Assembly (NCBI GenBank): GCA_023428375.1
Contig: JAEYYR010000001.1
Location: forward strand, 248,001 to 312,000
Direction: 5' to 3'
Origin: a bacterium
Lineage (GTDB): Bacteria; Babelota; Babeliae; Babelales; Babelaceae
DNA: 64,000 nt
Part shown: positions 7,561 through 16,117 of the stretch, piece by piece
Layout: every line of letters starts with the position of its first letter
Numbering within the stretch: position 1 is the stretch's first letter
The notes under the pieces: generated by a model
The model's input: the letters and a program-made list of their open reading frames with translations, nothing else
Told to the model about the DNA's origin: nothing
The model's database searches: none
Translations under genes and position numbers: made by a program

Positions 7561-8839
7561 ATATCACCAAATACCAATGGATTATATGCTCTATTTATCA
7601 CAAAAAAAATTGATAGTACTATTTTTTTACATGACTTTTAACTTTCTTAATGGAAATGAAAATGATAATAATCAACCAGATTCTTCATCGATTCCAAATT
7701 TAAAAAGTTTGTGCTTTATTGCATATTGCAAAGAGAATAATCCATTAAATATTACCTTTAAGGATCAGGAGATAACGTTTGATATAATCGATTGTGAACA
7801 TGCATTAAAAATGGTTTGCGTTAAAGAAGATAATCGACTAAAAATAGCTCAAAATGAGCTTTTAACTATTGATAAAAAATCAGATAATTATTTTCATCAA
7901 TTTATATTAAATGGATCCATGAGCACCTGGTGGCTTTCTGGCAGCAACTCAGGAAATTATTTATTCTTAAATGATAAAATACTATTATATGTTCCTGATT
8001 CCTATAACTTATCGATTTTCGCAACCAAAGATACCTTTTTTATCTATTCTAAAAGCCACTGCAAGAGCAACGCTCTAATCCAAATGTGTAGGCAACACTT
8101 TACGACAACCACCTTTAATTTTAATAAATATAATAATACCATGCTGTATGAACATGGGAATTTATATATAGGCGGCAAAAACAAAGTCTATCGTTTAGAT
8201 CCAGAAAATCCTTCAACTGTTCTTAATAAGTGGAAAATAGAAGAAGATGGTTTCGTTCATTTTTGCAAACAATTAAAAAACAATTATCTTTTTGTAAAAA
8301 CACAGTTCAAAGGATCTTTCGTTATTAATTTGAATACGAATCAAATTCGTCAAGTATTCGCTAGGGATCAATGTAGGTGGATAAATTTTTCTCAAACTAC
8401 AAAAAAAGCTGTGATACGGGATAGTTGTGAGACATTGCATTGCTATAGAATTCATCAGGATATCTTCAGTGATGAAGAAATATTGCCATTTTTGGGAGTT
8501 ACAAACTTTGCGTTCATATTTAATCAAGACAATCTTTTAGTCGTCGCGCATGCAGATGAAGTATCAGAAGGCTACTCATTGTATGATATAAACAAAAATC
8601 GCACCATTGCACGCATACGTACAGATACTTGGGTCAAAGATTTTTATTCCACGTATGATTCACTACTGTCTTATTGCTCTAGAGACAAAGTGTTATACAA
8701 TACCAACTATCGTAGTCTGGTGAATTTTTGGAACTATAGAAAAAAATTTACGCAGAATGAAGACCCTATCATTGTTGATAAAAGAAAAAATTTAAATTCT
8801 CATGTAGATTCTGATATATGGGATGACTACTTTTATTAA
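7553..8839 (+). CDS. Secreted beta-propeller-like protein, copy 3
   Basis: 428 residues from the ATG at 7553, which overlaps the preceding gene; the ATG at 7577 (MDYML) is an alternative start. An N-terminal hydrophobic stretch (LIVLFFYMTFNFLNG) is the likely signal. Its landmarks GSMSTWW, KGSFVIN, LHCYRI and a final YRSLVNF helix match copy 2, so these are tandem paralogs. Many Cys residues occur in the blade region (roughly 165-185 and 272-300). The tail is charged and acidic. No enzyme motif is seen. It lacks the divergent thioredoxin partner that copies 1 and 2 have. Confidence 0.7.
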   Translation: MNKYHQIPMDYMLYLSQKKLIVLFFYMTFNFLNGNENDNNQPDSSSIPNLKSLCFIAYCKENNPLNITFKDQEITFDIIDCEHALKMVCVKEDNRLKIAQNELLTIDKKSDNYFHQFILNGSMSTWWLSGSNSGNYLFLNDKILLYVPDSYNLSIFATKDTFFIYSKSHCKSNALIQMCRQHFTTTTFNFNKYNNTMLYEHGNLYIGGKNKVYRLDPENPSTVLNKWKIEEDGFVHFCKQLKNNYLFVKTQFKGSFVINLNTNQIRQVFARDQCRWINFSQTTKKAVIRDSCETLHCYRIHQDIFSDEEILPFLGVTNFAFIFNQDNLLVVAHADEVSEGYSLYDINKNRTIARIRTDTWVKDFYSTYDSLLSYCSRDKVLYNTNYRSLVNFWNYRKKFTQNEDPIIVDKRKNLNSHVDSDIWDDYFY

Positions 8840-8868
8840 TAGGCGTACTTGCAAATAGCTATCATCTG

Positions 8869-10182
8869 ATGATACCGTTAAATCTGTCTTTACACAGGTT
8901 ATATATGAACGATATCGTATTTTCAACGGTCCATGCAGGATATGCACCTTTATTAGAACAGTATGCAGAATTTCAAACTATTGCAGCGCAGTTACAAAAA
9001 AGTATCTTAGAATCAACAAATAGTGGATACGATGTTGCAGGGGTTCCCTTTGCAGAACACAAACAATTATTGAAATGTATTCAACAACAACGAGAATATA
9101 AACCAGATTTACTATTAGTTGTTGGCATTGGTGGTTCAGCGGCAGGATCGCAAGCATTGTATCAAGCGCTTTATGGCACCTACAATGACAATTCGCCTCA
9201 GGTTTTGTGGATCGATACTATTGATGCCGTTAAAACGTATGATCACTATCAAATCGCTTCAAATGCCCTACGTAACAAGAAAAAAATTGTTCTCATAATT
9301 ATTTCAAAATCAGGCACTACGACTGAGACCATCGCTAATGCTGCTCTATTTTTAGAACTTTTTAAAACGCATGACAGTACATACAAACAACATACGTATA
9401 TTATCACTGACCAGAATTCTGCGTTATGGCATTTTGCAAGCAGTGAACTCATCGAATGCTTGGATATTCCATTGTCGATTGGCGGAAGATTTTCAGTTTT
9501 TACCGCGGTGGGTTTATTACCATTAGGCATCGCTGGTGCATCAGTCGATGCAATCTTAGAAGGTGCACGGCAAGCCACCTATGATGGTACACAATTGAAT
9601 GAAGAAAATGATGCACTCACACATGCATTAATTCGTTTGCATTATTACAAAAATCAAATACATATACATGATTTTTTTGCTCTATCCCCCTCATTTACTG
9701 AAATGGGTCAATGGTATCGTCAACTCATGGGCGAAAGCTTAGGCAAAACCGATGCACAAGAAAACCCAGTGGGTTTGACACCGACGGTTTCTGTGGGCAG
9801 CAATGATTTGCATTCCGTTGCGCAATTATATTTAGGCGGACCATCCGTACGATACACAACTTTTATTGATGGTTCGGCGACGCGTCCACAACTTGCAATT
9901 CCGGATAATGCATTAGCACATCTAGTAAAAGGTATCAGTAACAAACCTTTGCTGGCGTTACATAATGCATTATCGAAAGGAATCATAGGCGCATACACTA
10001 ATCAACAACTACCATTTAGTTATGTTGATCTTGATGTCGTCAATGAAACTTCACTGGGGTATTATATGCAAACATGCATGCTTGAAATTATATATCTTGC
10101 TCATGGCATGGGGGTTAATGCCTTTAATCAACCTCATGTTGAACTCTATAAAAAAGAAACGCGAAGAGTATTAGAATCATGA
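8869..10182 (+). CDS. pgi: Glucose-6-phosphate isomerase
   Basis: Interconverts glucose-6-phosphate and fructose-6-phosphate in the cytoplasm. Family motifs are clear: GIGGSAAGSQ at 86-95, SKSGTTTET at 146-154, GGRFSVFT at 205-212, a GQWYRQLMGESLGK segment and an NDLHSVAQL segment carrying the catalytic His. At about 437 residues it is the compact bacterial type. Neither the ATG at 8869 nor that at 8905 (MNDIVF) has a good Shine-Dalgarno, so the start is uncertain. Its last codons overlap the zwf start (ATGA), giving a coupled pgi-zwf-gnd operon. The terminal NQPHVELYKK differs slightly from the usual QPGVE form. Confidence 0.95.
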   Translation: MIPLNLSLHRLYMNDIVFSTVHAGYAPLLEQYAEFQTIAAQLQKSILESTNSGYDVAGVPFAEHKQLLKCIQQQREYKPDLLLVVGIGGSAAGSQALYQALYGTYNDNSPQVLWIDTIDAVKTYDHYQIASNALRNKKKIVLIIISKSGTTTETIANAALFLELFKTHDSTYKQHTYIITDQNSALWHFASSELIECLDIPLSIGGRFSVFTAVGLLPLGIAGASVDAILEGARQATYDGTQLNEENDALTHALIRLHYYKNQIHIHDFFALSPSFTEMGQWYRQLMGESLGKTDAQENPVGLTPTVSVGSNDLHSVAQLYLGGPSVRYTTFIDGSATRPQLAIPDNALAHLVKGISNKPLLALHNALSKGIIGAYTNQQLPFSYVDLDVVNETSLGYYMQTCMLEIIYLAHGMGVNAFNQPHVELYKKETRRVLES

Positions 10183-11510
10183 AGCAAGTAAGTTTTATTC
10201 TGATAGGGGCAACTGGTGATTTGTCAATAACACGACTTTTGCCTGCGTTGTATCATTTGTTAAAAAAAAACGAGATAGAGTTACAAGTTGTTGCTATTGG
10301 TCGTGAATCAAGTACAGCAAACGATTTAATCACAAATGCACGTACATATATTAAAAACATTGATGAGAAGACGCTTAAAAAGTTAGAAACATCAATAATG
10401 TATCTACAAGCTGATATACTCCATAATGATATTCAACCCTTTATTGCATCACTTAATTTACATCCAGAGCGCATTGTATACTGCGCAACGCCTTCATCAT
10501 TATTTGTCCCTATTGCACAAAAAATGCATGCACTTGGTGTACTTGATAAAAACAACAATCTTCACAGAATTGTATTAGAAAAGCCATTCGGTACTAATCA
10601 ACAATCTGCTCAAGAGATGAATAATGCTTTGCATGCAATGTTAGATGAAAAACAGATCTATCGTATCGATCATTATTTATCCAAAGAATTAGTAAGCTCG
10701 TTGACGATTTTAAGAAAAGCGAATGTTTTTTTTGAACCCATTTGGTCAAACAAGTATATTGACCGGATTGAAATTATTGCTTATGAAAAAGACACCGTGC
10801 ATAATCGCGCAGCATTTTATGATGCGACTGGTGCATTAGCGGATATGATACAAAATCATTTACTGCAATTAGTTGCATTACTTGCAATGGAAATACCTGA
10901 TGATGTCGACACCAACCCAGAGGCATTACACCGCGCTAAAGCTGAAATACTGTCTAATGTGCATGTACAAGAAACTTTGCTGGGTCAGTATGAAGGATAT
11001 ACAGGGGAAGATTCAATTAATTCTGAATCAAAAACAGAAACATTTGCGGCAATAAAACTGACTATTAATAACAATCAATGGAATCATGTACCATGGTATG
11101 TTGCAACCGGTAAGGCATTAAAAGAAAAACGTACTGAGATATTAATAAAATTTAAATCACTTTCCTGTCCTTTTGTAGGGCCGTGTTATTCAAATTATTT
11201 ACATATTTATTTAACACCACAAGAAGGTTTTGATCTGACTATTAATATGAAGCAACCGCACAAAACTACGGGCATTCAGTCAGTTGACGTTAAATTTTGT
11301 TATTCATGTTTATTTGAGACTGAATCTCCTGAAGCATATGAAGTACTTTTGCGTGAAATTATTGCTGGTGAACGCTTGCTTACAGTAAGCTCTAAAGAGA
11401 TTGAAATGCAGTGGTCAATTATAGATCAAGCAAAGAAAAAAATTACAAACTTCATGCGATATCCACAAGGATCAAGTAATCCCGCAGAACGATTCATTGA
11501 GGAACTATGA
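10179..11510 (+). CDS. zwf: Glucose-6-phosphate 1-dehydrogenase
   Basis: First oxidative step of the pentose phosphate pathway: glucose-6-phosphate to 6-phosphogluconolactone with NAD(P)+. Visible motifs: the GATGDL nucleotide loop at 10-15, EKPFG at 134-138, RIDHYLSKE at 162-170 (the usual Gly is Ser), and MIQNHLLQL at 223-231 with His227 in the position of the catalytic His. At 443 residues it is about 40-50 shorter than typical Zwf. It overlaps both pgi and gnd by 4 bp, which implies translational coupling of the three enzymes. Confidence 0.95.
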   Translation: MKQVSFILIGATGDLSITRLLPALYHLLKKNEIELQVVAIGRESSTANDLITNARTYIKNIDEKTLKKLETSIMYLQADILHNDIQPFIASLNLHPERIVYCATPSSLFVPIAQKMHALGVLDKNNNLHRIVLEKPFGTNQQSAQEMNNALHAMLDEKQIYRIDHYLSKELVSSLTILRKANVFFEPIWSNKYIDRIEIIAYEKDTVHNRAAFYDATGALADMIQNHLLQLVALLAMEIPDDVDTNPEALHRAKAEILSNVHVQETLLGQYEGYTGEDSINSESKTETFAAIKLTINNNQWNHVPWYVATGKALKEKRTEILIKFKSLSCPFVGPCYSNYLHIYLTPQEGFDLTINMKQPHKTTGIQSVDVKFCYSCLFETESPEAYEVLLREIIAGERLLTVSSKEIEMQWSIIDQAKKKITNFMRYPQGSSNPAERFIEEL

Positions 11511-12373
11511 AAATTGGCATTGTTGGTCTTGGCAACATGGGACAACAAATCGCACACAGATTACTCTCACATGGTCATGAAGTCATTGGTTATGACACTC
11601 ATAGCATTTCTTCATCCATTCATAGTGTTAAATCTTTGGACGAACTCATTCAAAAAACATCAATCGTTTGGCTCATGATTCCACATACTTCCGTAGATGA
11701 AGTAATTAAAGAAATTTTACTACATAAACCAAACGGATTAACTGTAATTGATGGTGGTAATAGCAATTATCACGATACCATTCGCCGCGCAGAAGTATGT
11801 CAATCAAAGAATATTACTTATATTGATGTTGGTGTTTCTGGTGGAATTATTTCTCACCATGGATTTTGCTTAATGATAGGTGGGGATAAACAAAGCGTAG
11901 AAAATCTGCAACCACTATGGGCTGCTCTCTCTGCACCGCAAGCTACTCTATATTGTGGTCCATCCGGAAGCGGACATTATGTAAAAATGATTCACAATGG
12001 TATTGAATATGGATTGCTGCAAGCATATGCCGAAGGCATTATGATGCTCAAAGAAGGTCCAAATCAATCATTACATGTTGAAGAAATTATTAACGTTTGG
12101 AACCATGGATCATTAATAGGATCTCGATTATTAGAATTATTCAATACTGCGCTACAATCACCACAACTCAAATCTATATCAGGCTCGATTGCAGAATCTG
12201 GTATGGGCGCTTGGATGGCAGATGAAGCACACCGTGCAAAAATACCAACGCCAGTTCTTCATGCAGCTTTACATGTGCGCGCCCTTTCGAGAAAAAATGG
12301 TGGAAATTTTGCAACAAAACTTATAGCTTTCGTTCGGCACTTATTTGGCGGACATGCCATTGAAAAATTGTGA
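11507..12373 (+). CDS. gnd: 6-phosphogluconate dehydrogenase, decarboxylating (short type)
   Basis: Converts 6-phosphogluconate to ribulose-5-phosphate, CO2 and NAD(P)H. Rossmann motif GLGNMG at 7-12, GGNSNYHDT from 83, and the signature around GSGHYVKMIHNGIEY with catalytic Lys160 and Asn164. At 288 residues it belongs to the short class (about 300 residues), not the 470-residue class. The ATG overlaps the zwf stop by 4 bp. No 6-phosphogluconolactonase gene accompanies the operon, so the lactone is either opened spontaneously or by an enzyme encoded elsewhere. Confidence 0.93.
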   Translation: MKIGIVGLGNMGQQIAHRLLSHGHEVIGYDTHSISSSIHSVKSLDELIQKTSIVWLMIPHTSVDEVIKEILLHKPNGLTVIDGGNSNYHDTIRRAEVCQSKNITYIDVGVSGGIISHHGFCLMIGGDKQSVENLQPLWAALSAPQATLYCGPSGSGHYVKMIHNGIEYGLLQAYAEGIMMLKEGPNQSLHVEEIINVWNHGSLIGSRLLELFNTALQSPQLKSISGSIAESGMGAWMADEAHRAKIPTPVLHAALHVRALSRKNGGNFATKLIAFVRHLFGGHAIEKL

Positions 12374-12382
12374 AAGGGAACA

Positions 12383-12655
12383 ATGGTTTTACTCCTAATT
12401 TTAAGCTTGTGCGCTTCGTTATCCAACACCCAAGATATAGAAAATACACAGAATGAAATCGATCATACGTATGCTGTGTGGTATGGCGCAAGGGATGAAT
12501 TTTATTCTGCAAAAAAATCTCCACAAACTAAGTGCCCAACTGAGCAAGTAAAAAAAATTAACAACGGAGAAAGTAATCCTGCCTTTTGGTACGGAGGATA
12601 TTTAGAATTCATAAAAGACCTTTGCCCAGAAGATCGAAACAAAGATGTATCATAA
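12383..12655 (+). CDS. Small secreted protein, unknown
   Basis: 90 residues, 9 bp after gnd, with AAAGGGAA just upstream of the ATG. Residues 1-17 are a signal peptide (VLLLILSLCASLSNT). The mature part is short, with two aromatic motifs, AVWYGARDEF and AFWYGGYLEF, which resemble an internal repeat of about 50 residues, and two Cys that could form a disulfide. The family is not recognised. It may be the last gene of the pgi operon or share transcription with the protease gene downstream. Confidence 0.65.
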   Translation: MVLLLILSLCASLSNTQDIENTQNEIDHTYAVWYGARDEFYSAKKSPQTKCPTEQVKKINNGESNPAFWYGGYLEFIKDLCPEDRNKDVS

Positions 12656-12717
12656 TTCTCTTTTATCAACTAAAAGATTTTTATAAAAACCAAAAAGTTT
12701 TTAACAAGGAGATGAGT

Positions 12718-13929
12718 ATGAAACCTATTAAAACCCTTCTTATAGTATTATGTTGTTTATTCGGTGGCATATCACCACTTGAAAGCGCTACACCTAAAGA
12801 AAAAAAATGGACCGTGCTCATTTATATTGCAGGTGATAACGATTTATATCCCTATGTATCTATGAATATCGAACAACTCAAGCGTATTGGTAGCTCTCCG
12901 TTCGTAAATTTTGTTGTATATCTCTGCAAACATCCTCATGGTCAACGTAAAGTTGCACAAAAAATAAAAATTGAAAAAGGTAAAGCGGTTATTTTATCTG
13001 AAGAACCTGATATAGATAGCGGCTCACCACGTACCTTACATGCAGCAATCGATTGGGCGACGGAGGATTTTCCATCTGAACATTTAGCCGTTATTGCTTG
13101 GGATCATGGCAGTGGTGCATTGAATCGCATTGAGCGTGGCATTTGCTACGATTATACTACCGGCCATTATTTAAGTGATCGTGATTTACGCTATGCATTT
13201 GATCATATCGTTAAAAAGATAGGTAAGAAAATTGATATTTTTGCCTGTGATGCATGTTTAATGGCAAGTGTTGAACTTGCTGCATCGTTTGCAAATTGCG
13301 TAGATTACTTCGTTTCTTCTGAAGAAACTATTCCCGGGACCGGATTTAATTATACCAGAGCAATGTTACCGGTTGCGCAACATGCAATACAACCTTCTGA
13401 CTTAGCTTCACACTGGGTAAAAGCGTATCAGCAAAATTACTCACCGTATTACGAAGGTTATACCTTGTCTGCGGTAAATCTGAGTGGCATGAATGAATTA
13501 ACAAAAGCTATCGATTCGCTGGGTAATTCTTTAACAACGCTTTTGCGTTATCAATTTAATAAAAGCGTAAAAAGCTTATTACAACAATGCTCTATGCCGG
13601 GGTACTGTACCACCTTTGAAGAATCAAGCTATATCGATCTTGATCATTTTGCTCAATTATTACAGCAAAAAATTGATACGGTCTATGTGAACCTTGATGA
13701 TGTGCAAAAAAACAGAATAGTAAGTCAAATAAAAAATTCATTAGCAATTATCCGTGGACAACTTGCAAAATCAGTGATTGCAAACGCTCACGGTAAAAAA
13801 TATGCTCACGCAGCGGGACTTACGATCTACTTCCCACAACGAGTCGTTCATGCGTCATACCCTCGTTTGATATGGTCATATTTATGTCCAGCATGGGCTG
13901 AATTCTTAGATGCATACGTCCGTTCATAA
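12718..13929 (+). CDS. Secreted clostripain-family (C11) cysteine peptidase
   Basis: The start is set at 12718, 6 bases after AAGGAG; an upstream in-frame extension would overlap the previous gene. 403 residues: signal peptide at about 1-24, then a C11-type caspase-fold domain. The strand WTVLIYIAGDNDLYPY is the usual opening, WDHGSG places catalytic His130 and ACDACLMAS places the nucleophile Cys180. The clostripain family cuts after basic residues and is often self-activated by cleavage. As an exported protease it could process surface or host proteins, or mature the neighbouring secretome. The motif match is strong; the substrate is unknown. Confidence 0.88.
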   Translation: MKPIKTLLIVLCCLFGGISPLESATPKEKKWTVLIYIAGDNDLYPYVSMNIEQLKRIGSSPFVNFVVYLCKHPHGQRKVAQKIKIEKGKAVILSEEPDIDSGSPRTLHAAIDWATEDFPSEHLAVIAWDHGSGALNRIERGICYDYTTGHYLSDRDLRYAFDHIVKKIGKKIDIFACDACLMASVELAASFANCVDYFVSSEETIPGTGFNYTRAMLPVAQHAIQPSDLASHWVKAYQQNYSPYYEGYTLSAVNLSGMNELTKAIDSLGNSLTTLLRYQFNKSVKSLLQQCSMPGYCTTFEESSYIDLDHFAQLLQQKIDTVYVNLDDVQKNRIVSQIKNSLAIIRGQLAKSVIANAHGKKYAHAAGLTIYFPQRVVHASYPRLIWSYLCPAWAEFLDAYVRS

Positions 13930-13949
13930 GTATTTTACGATAAATTTAA

Positions 13950-13980
13950 AAAAGGAGTGGTGAAAGCCACTCCTTTTAAT
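13950..13980 (+). terminator. Terminator after the C11 peptidase gene
   Basis: AAAAGGAGTGG (13950-13960) pairs with CCACTCCTTTT (13967-13977) around TGAAAG, then AATATA. The stem is perfect over 11 bp with its T-run inside the right arm. Confidence 0.85.
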
Positions 13981-14019
13981 ATACTAATAATAAAAAAACT
14001 ATGCACTTAAGGCTTAAAC

Positions 14020-14673
14020 ATGACTTTTATGATATTAACATTATGCTCTTTCCTAATTTTAGCTGATGATACACTTGTAAATCAAACACCGATGAATGAT
14101 ACTGAGACGTTTGTAAAAGAATTCATACGAGAAAATGATTTATTTTTAATTGAAAAGTTAACGTCACATCATTTAAGCACACAACAAAAAGAAGTTTTAA
14201 GAAAAAAAATTTTAAAAACAAGAGAAGATAATCTAAATAAATTAATAAATCTTAAAAAAACCACCGAAATATTATTAAAAGAAGATGATTATAATGAGCA
14301 AGCAAAAAATGCAACTATTGGTGGAATATTAGGGAGTGTAACATCTGTATTAGCAATAATTGGTCTGTCTTGTATAAACCCAAATTTAGATTCATATATT
14401 GAACCTTATGCGAATAAAATAATTATTGGTGGATTTGTGAGTGGCGGTATTTTTGGAATGTTTACAAAAACTAAAAAAGATAAGAATTTTGATGTATTAA
14501 AACAAGAATATATTAATAGCACAAAAAAATACCAATTGGCTACCCATCTCTCGGAAATGATTGAGTATACGATTTTCTTGCAAGAACTTGAGCAGTATTT
14601 TCAATACAAAAATACCATCAAACAAACAAAAAAAGAATTGTCCTCCTTTTTTGATAAGATTAGCCCTCATTAA
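14020..14673 (+). CDS. Exported two-TM helical protein (LS-helix family)
   Basis: 217 residues of unknown function. Signal-like segment at 1-15, then a charged helix with the motif HHLSTQQKEVLRKKI, then two hydrophobic Gly-rich segments at about 97-120 and 130-148 forming a TM hairpin, then a helical Lys-rich tail. The charged motif and layout recur at 14741-15466 and 63043-63558 (KHHLSDEQKKEIK), defining a small lineage-specific family. It is likely anchored in the envelope with helical arms on one side. No enzymatic motif is seen. Confidence 0.7.
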   Translation: MTFMILTLCSFLILADDTLVNQTPMNDTETFVKEFIRENDLFLIEKLTSHHLSTQQKEVLRKKILKTREDNLNKLINLKKTTEILLKEDDYNEQAKNATIGGILGSVTSVLAIIGLSCINPNLDSYIEPYANKIIIGGFVSGGIFGMFTKTKKDKNFDVLKQEYINSTKKYQLATHLSEMIEYTIFLQELEQYFQYKNTIKQTKKELSSFFDKISPH

Positions 14674-14740
14674 TTTCGGGCACGCTTTTGCAAAGATTTG
14701 ACATAAAATAACCAAAAAACATACAGAACTTGTAAAATTC

Positions 14741-15466
14741 ATGCATATCTACGTACTATTTATTTTATTCTTTTCATGGTGCAAAACCGCTGAACAACCA
14801 CAACAAACAGACTCTACTCATTTCTATAAAACCTTCATGTATGGCAGCGAAGGCAAAGAAGCTCTTAAGCTAAAGATTTTCACTGAAAAATTATCATCGG
14901 AAGAAAAAGAGGAATTCCTCAATAAAATAAAAGAAATTCGTTTAGAATTACTCAGAGAATCTGTTGAGCTTCAACGAAATAAGAACGATTTAGAAAAACT
15001 CTCAGATAATCGTGAACGCATCTTTAGAGGTATAAAGTGGGCATCAATAGTCAATTTATTTTTGTACTCACCATACATAGTAGAATGTATCGAACAACAA
15101 AACTTGGACGCTTTAAATGAAGCCGTTAAAGAAAATCGGATTGGTACTTTACTATGCATAGTATTATATGGACTTGCGGGATACTGTATCAAAAGTTGCT
15201 TAGATGAAAAAAAAGACGCGGAATTTGATAAAATTAATCAAAATTTACGTTCGGATTTTGCAGCCTTTCTTGCGCAAAGAAAGTTAGAAGATAAAAGCAC
15301 CCACATTGCTATCTCGGATAAATACTTAGACATTTATGATGCAATAATGGCTCCTGATGCTTTTGGTTTCAAATCTGTAATGGAATCTCCCGACACTTTC
15401 AATCATAGTATACAAAGCACCGGGTACCGACCTTTTAATCCCAATGATCCATCAACTAAATACTAA
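14741..15466 (+). CDS. Exported two-TM helical protein (LS-helix family)
   Basis: 241 residues. Signal-like start MHIYVLFILFFSWCKT, a charged helix with EKLSSEEKEEFLNKI matching the HHLSTQQKEVLRKKI motif of the preceding gene, two hydrophobic stretches (about 97-112 and 133-149), then a mixed C-terminal tail rich in Asp, Ser and Pro that the neighbour lacks. A possible TTGACA element lies at 14698-14703, but no good -10 is spaced from it. It is a tandem paralog of the gene at 14020-14673; function unknown. Confidence 0.7.
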   Translation: MHIYVLFILFFSWCKTAEQPQQTDSTHFYKTFMYGSEGKEALKLKIFTEKLSSEEKEEFLNKIKEIRLELLRESVELQRNKNDLEKLSDNRERIFRGIKWASIVNLFLYSPYIVECIEQQNLDALNEAVKENRIGTLLCIVLYGLAGYCIKSCLDEKKDAEFDKINQNLRSDFAAFLAQRKLEDKSTHIAISDKYLDIYDAIMAPDAFGFKSVMESPDTFNHSIQSTGYRPFNPNDPSTKY

Positions 15467-15535
15467 ACTAATCTCTGGTATTTACCTTCATCGTTTATCT
15501 AAACTAATAAAAATATATTAAATAATAGGTAAACT

Positions 15536-16111
15536 ATGAAAACGTCTATGCAAACATGCATACTTCTGTTATTTGTTTTTAGTAATACACTTACACCTGA
15601 AGAACAAATGACGGAATTATCTGAGGAGAATAACGTGAAAATTAATATTGGACTTACTGATAAAGAACGCCAACAAATGGTTGATGTCTTGCATGAATTG
15701 CAAGCTAATGAATTTGCCTTGTATACAAAAACATTGAAATTTCATTGGAACATTCAAGGACCCTTCTTTGGCCCACTCCATGCATTATTTAAAGATCAAT
15801 ATGAAAAACTCTTTGAATTTAATGATGATTTAGCTGAACGTTGCCAACAACTGGGCTATGAGGCTCTTGGTACGTTAGAAGAATTTAAAAAATTAAGTAC
15901 TCTCAAAGAAAAACCGGGTAAAAACCCAAATGATCAAGGTATGATTAAAGAACTTACCGAAGATCATGAAGAAGTTATTCGCCAATTGCGTAAAGCTATT
16001 GATATTTCAGATGCGCTTCATGATGAAGGTACCAACAACTTCCTCTGTGATTTGATTGAAAAACATGAAAAAATTGCGTGGATGTTACGTTCACATTTAG
16101 TAAAGCAATAA
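15536..16111 (+). CDS. dps: Dps-type ferritin, with possible secreted and cytosolic starts
   Basis: Dps proteins oxidise Fe(II) with peroxide, store iron and protect DNA. From the ATG at 15536 the product has 191 residues and begins with a hydrophobic signal-like stretch (CILLLFVFSN). The ferroxidase ligands are complete: His70 (KFHWN), His82, Asp97 and Glu101, with the 12-, 15- and 4-residue spacing of the family. A GTG at 15635, six bases after AGGAG (15624-15628), would give a normal 158-residue cytosolic Dps, while the 15536 ATG has only a weak AGGT. Either the GTG is the true start or both forms are made. Confidence 0.9.
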   Translation: MKTSMQTCILLLFVFSNTLTPEEQMTELSEENNVKINIGLTDKERQQMVDVLHELQANEFALYTKTLKFHWNIQGPFFGPLHALFKDQYEKLFEFNDDLAERCQQLGYEALGTLEEFKKLSTLKEKPGKNPNDQGMIKELTEDHEEVIRQLRKAIDISDALHDEGTNNFLCDLIEKHEKIAWMLRSHLVKQ

Positions 16112-16117
16112 AAACAT

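Noticed and set aside
12586..12717. In-frame N-terminal extension of the C11 peptidase
   Set aside because: The extension overlaps the preceding gene, is basic and unlike a signal peptide, and a strong AAGGAG precedes 12718.
14698..14726. TTGACA upstream of 14741 as a promoter
   Set aside because: At 17-18 bp spacing the -10 (ATACAG or TACAGA) is too weak to support a call.
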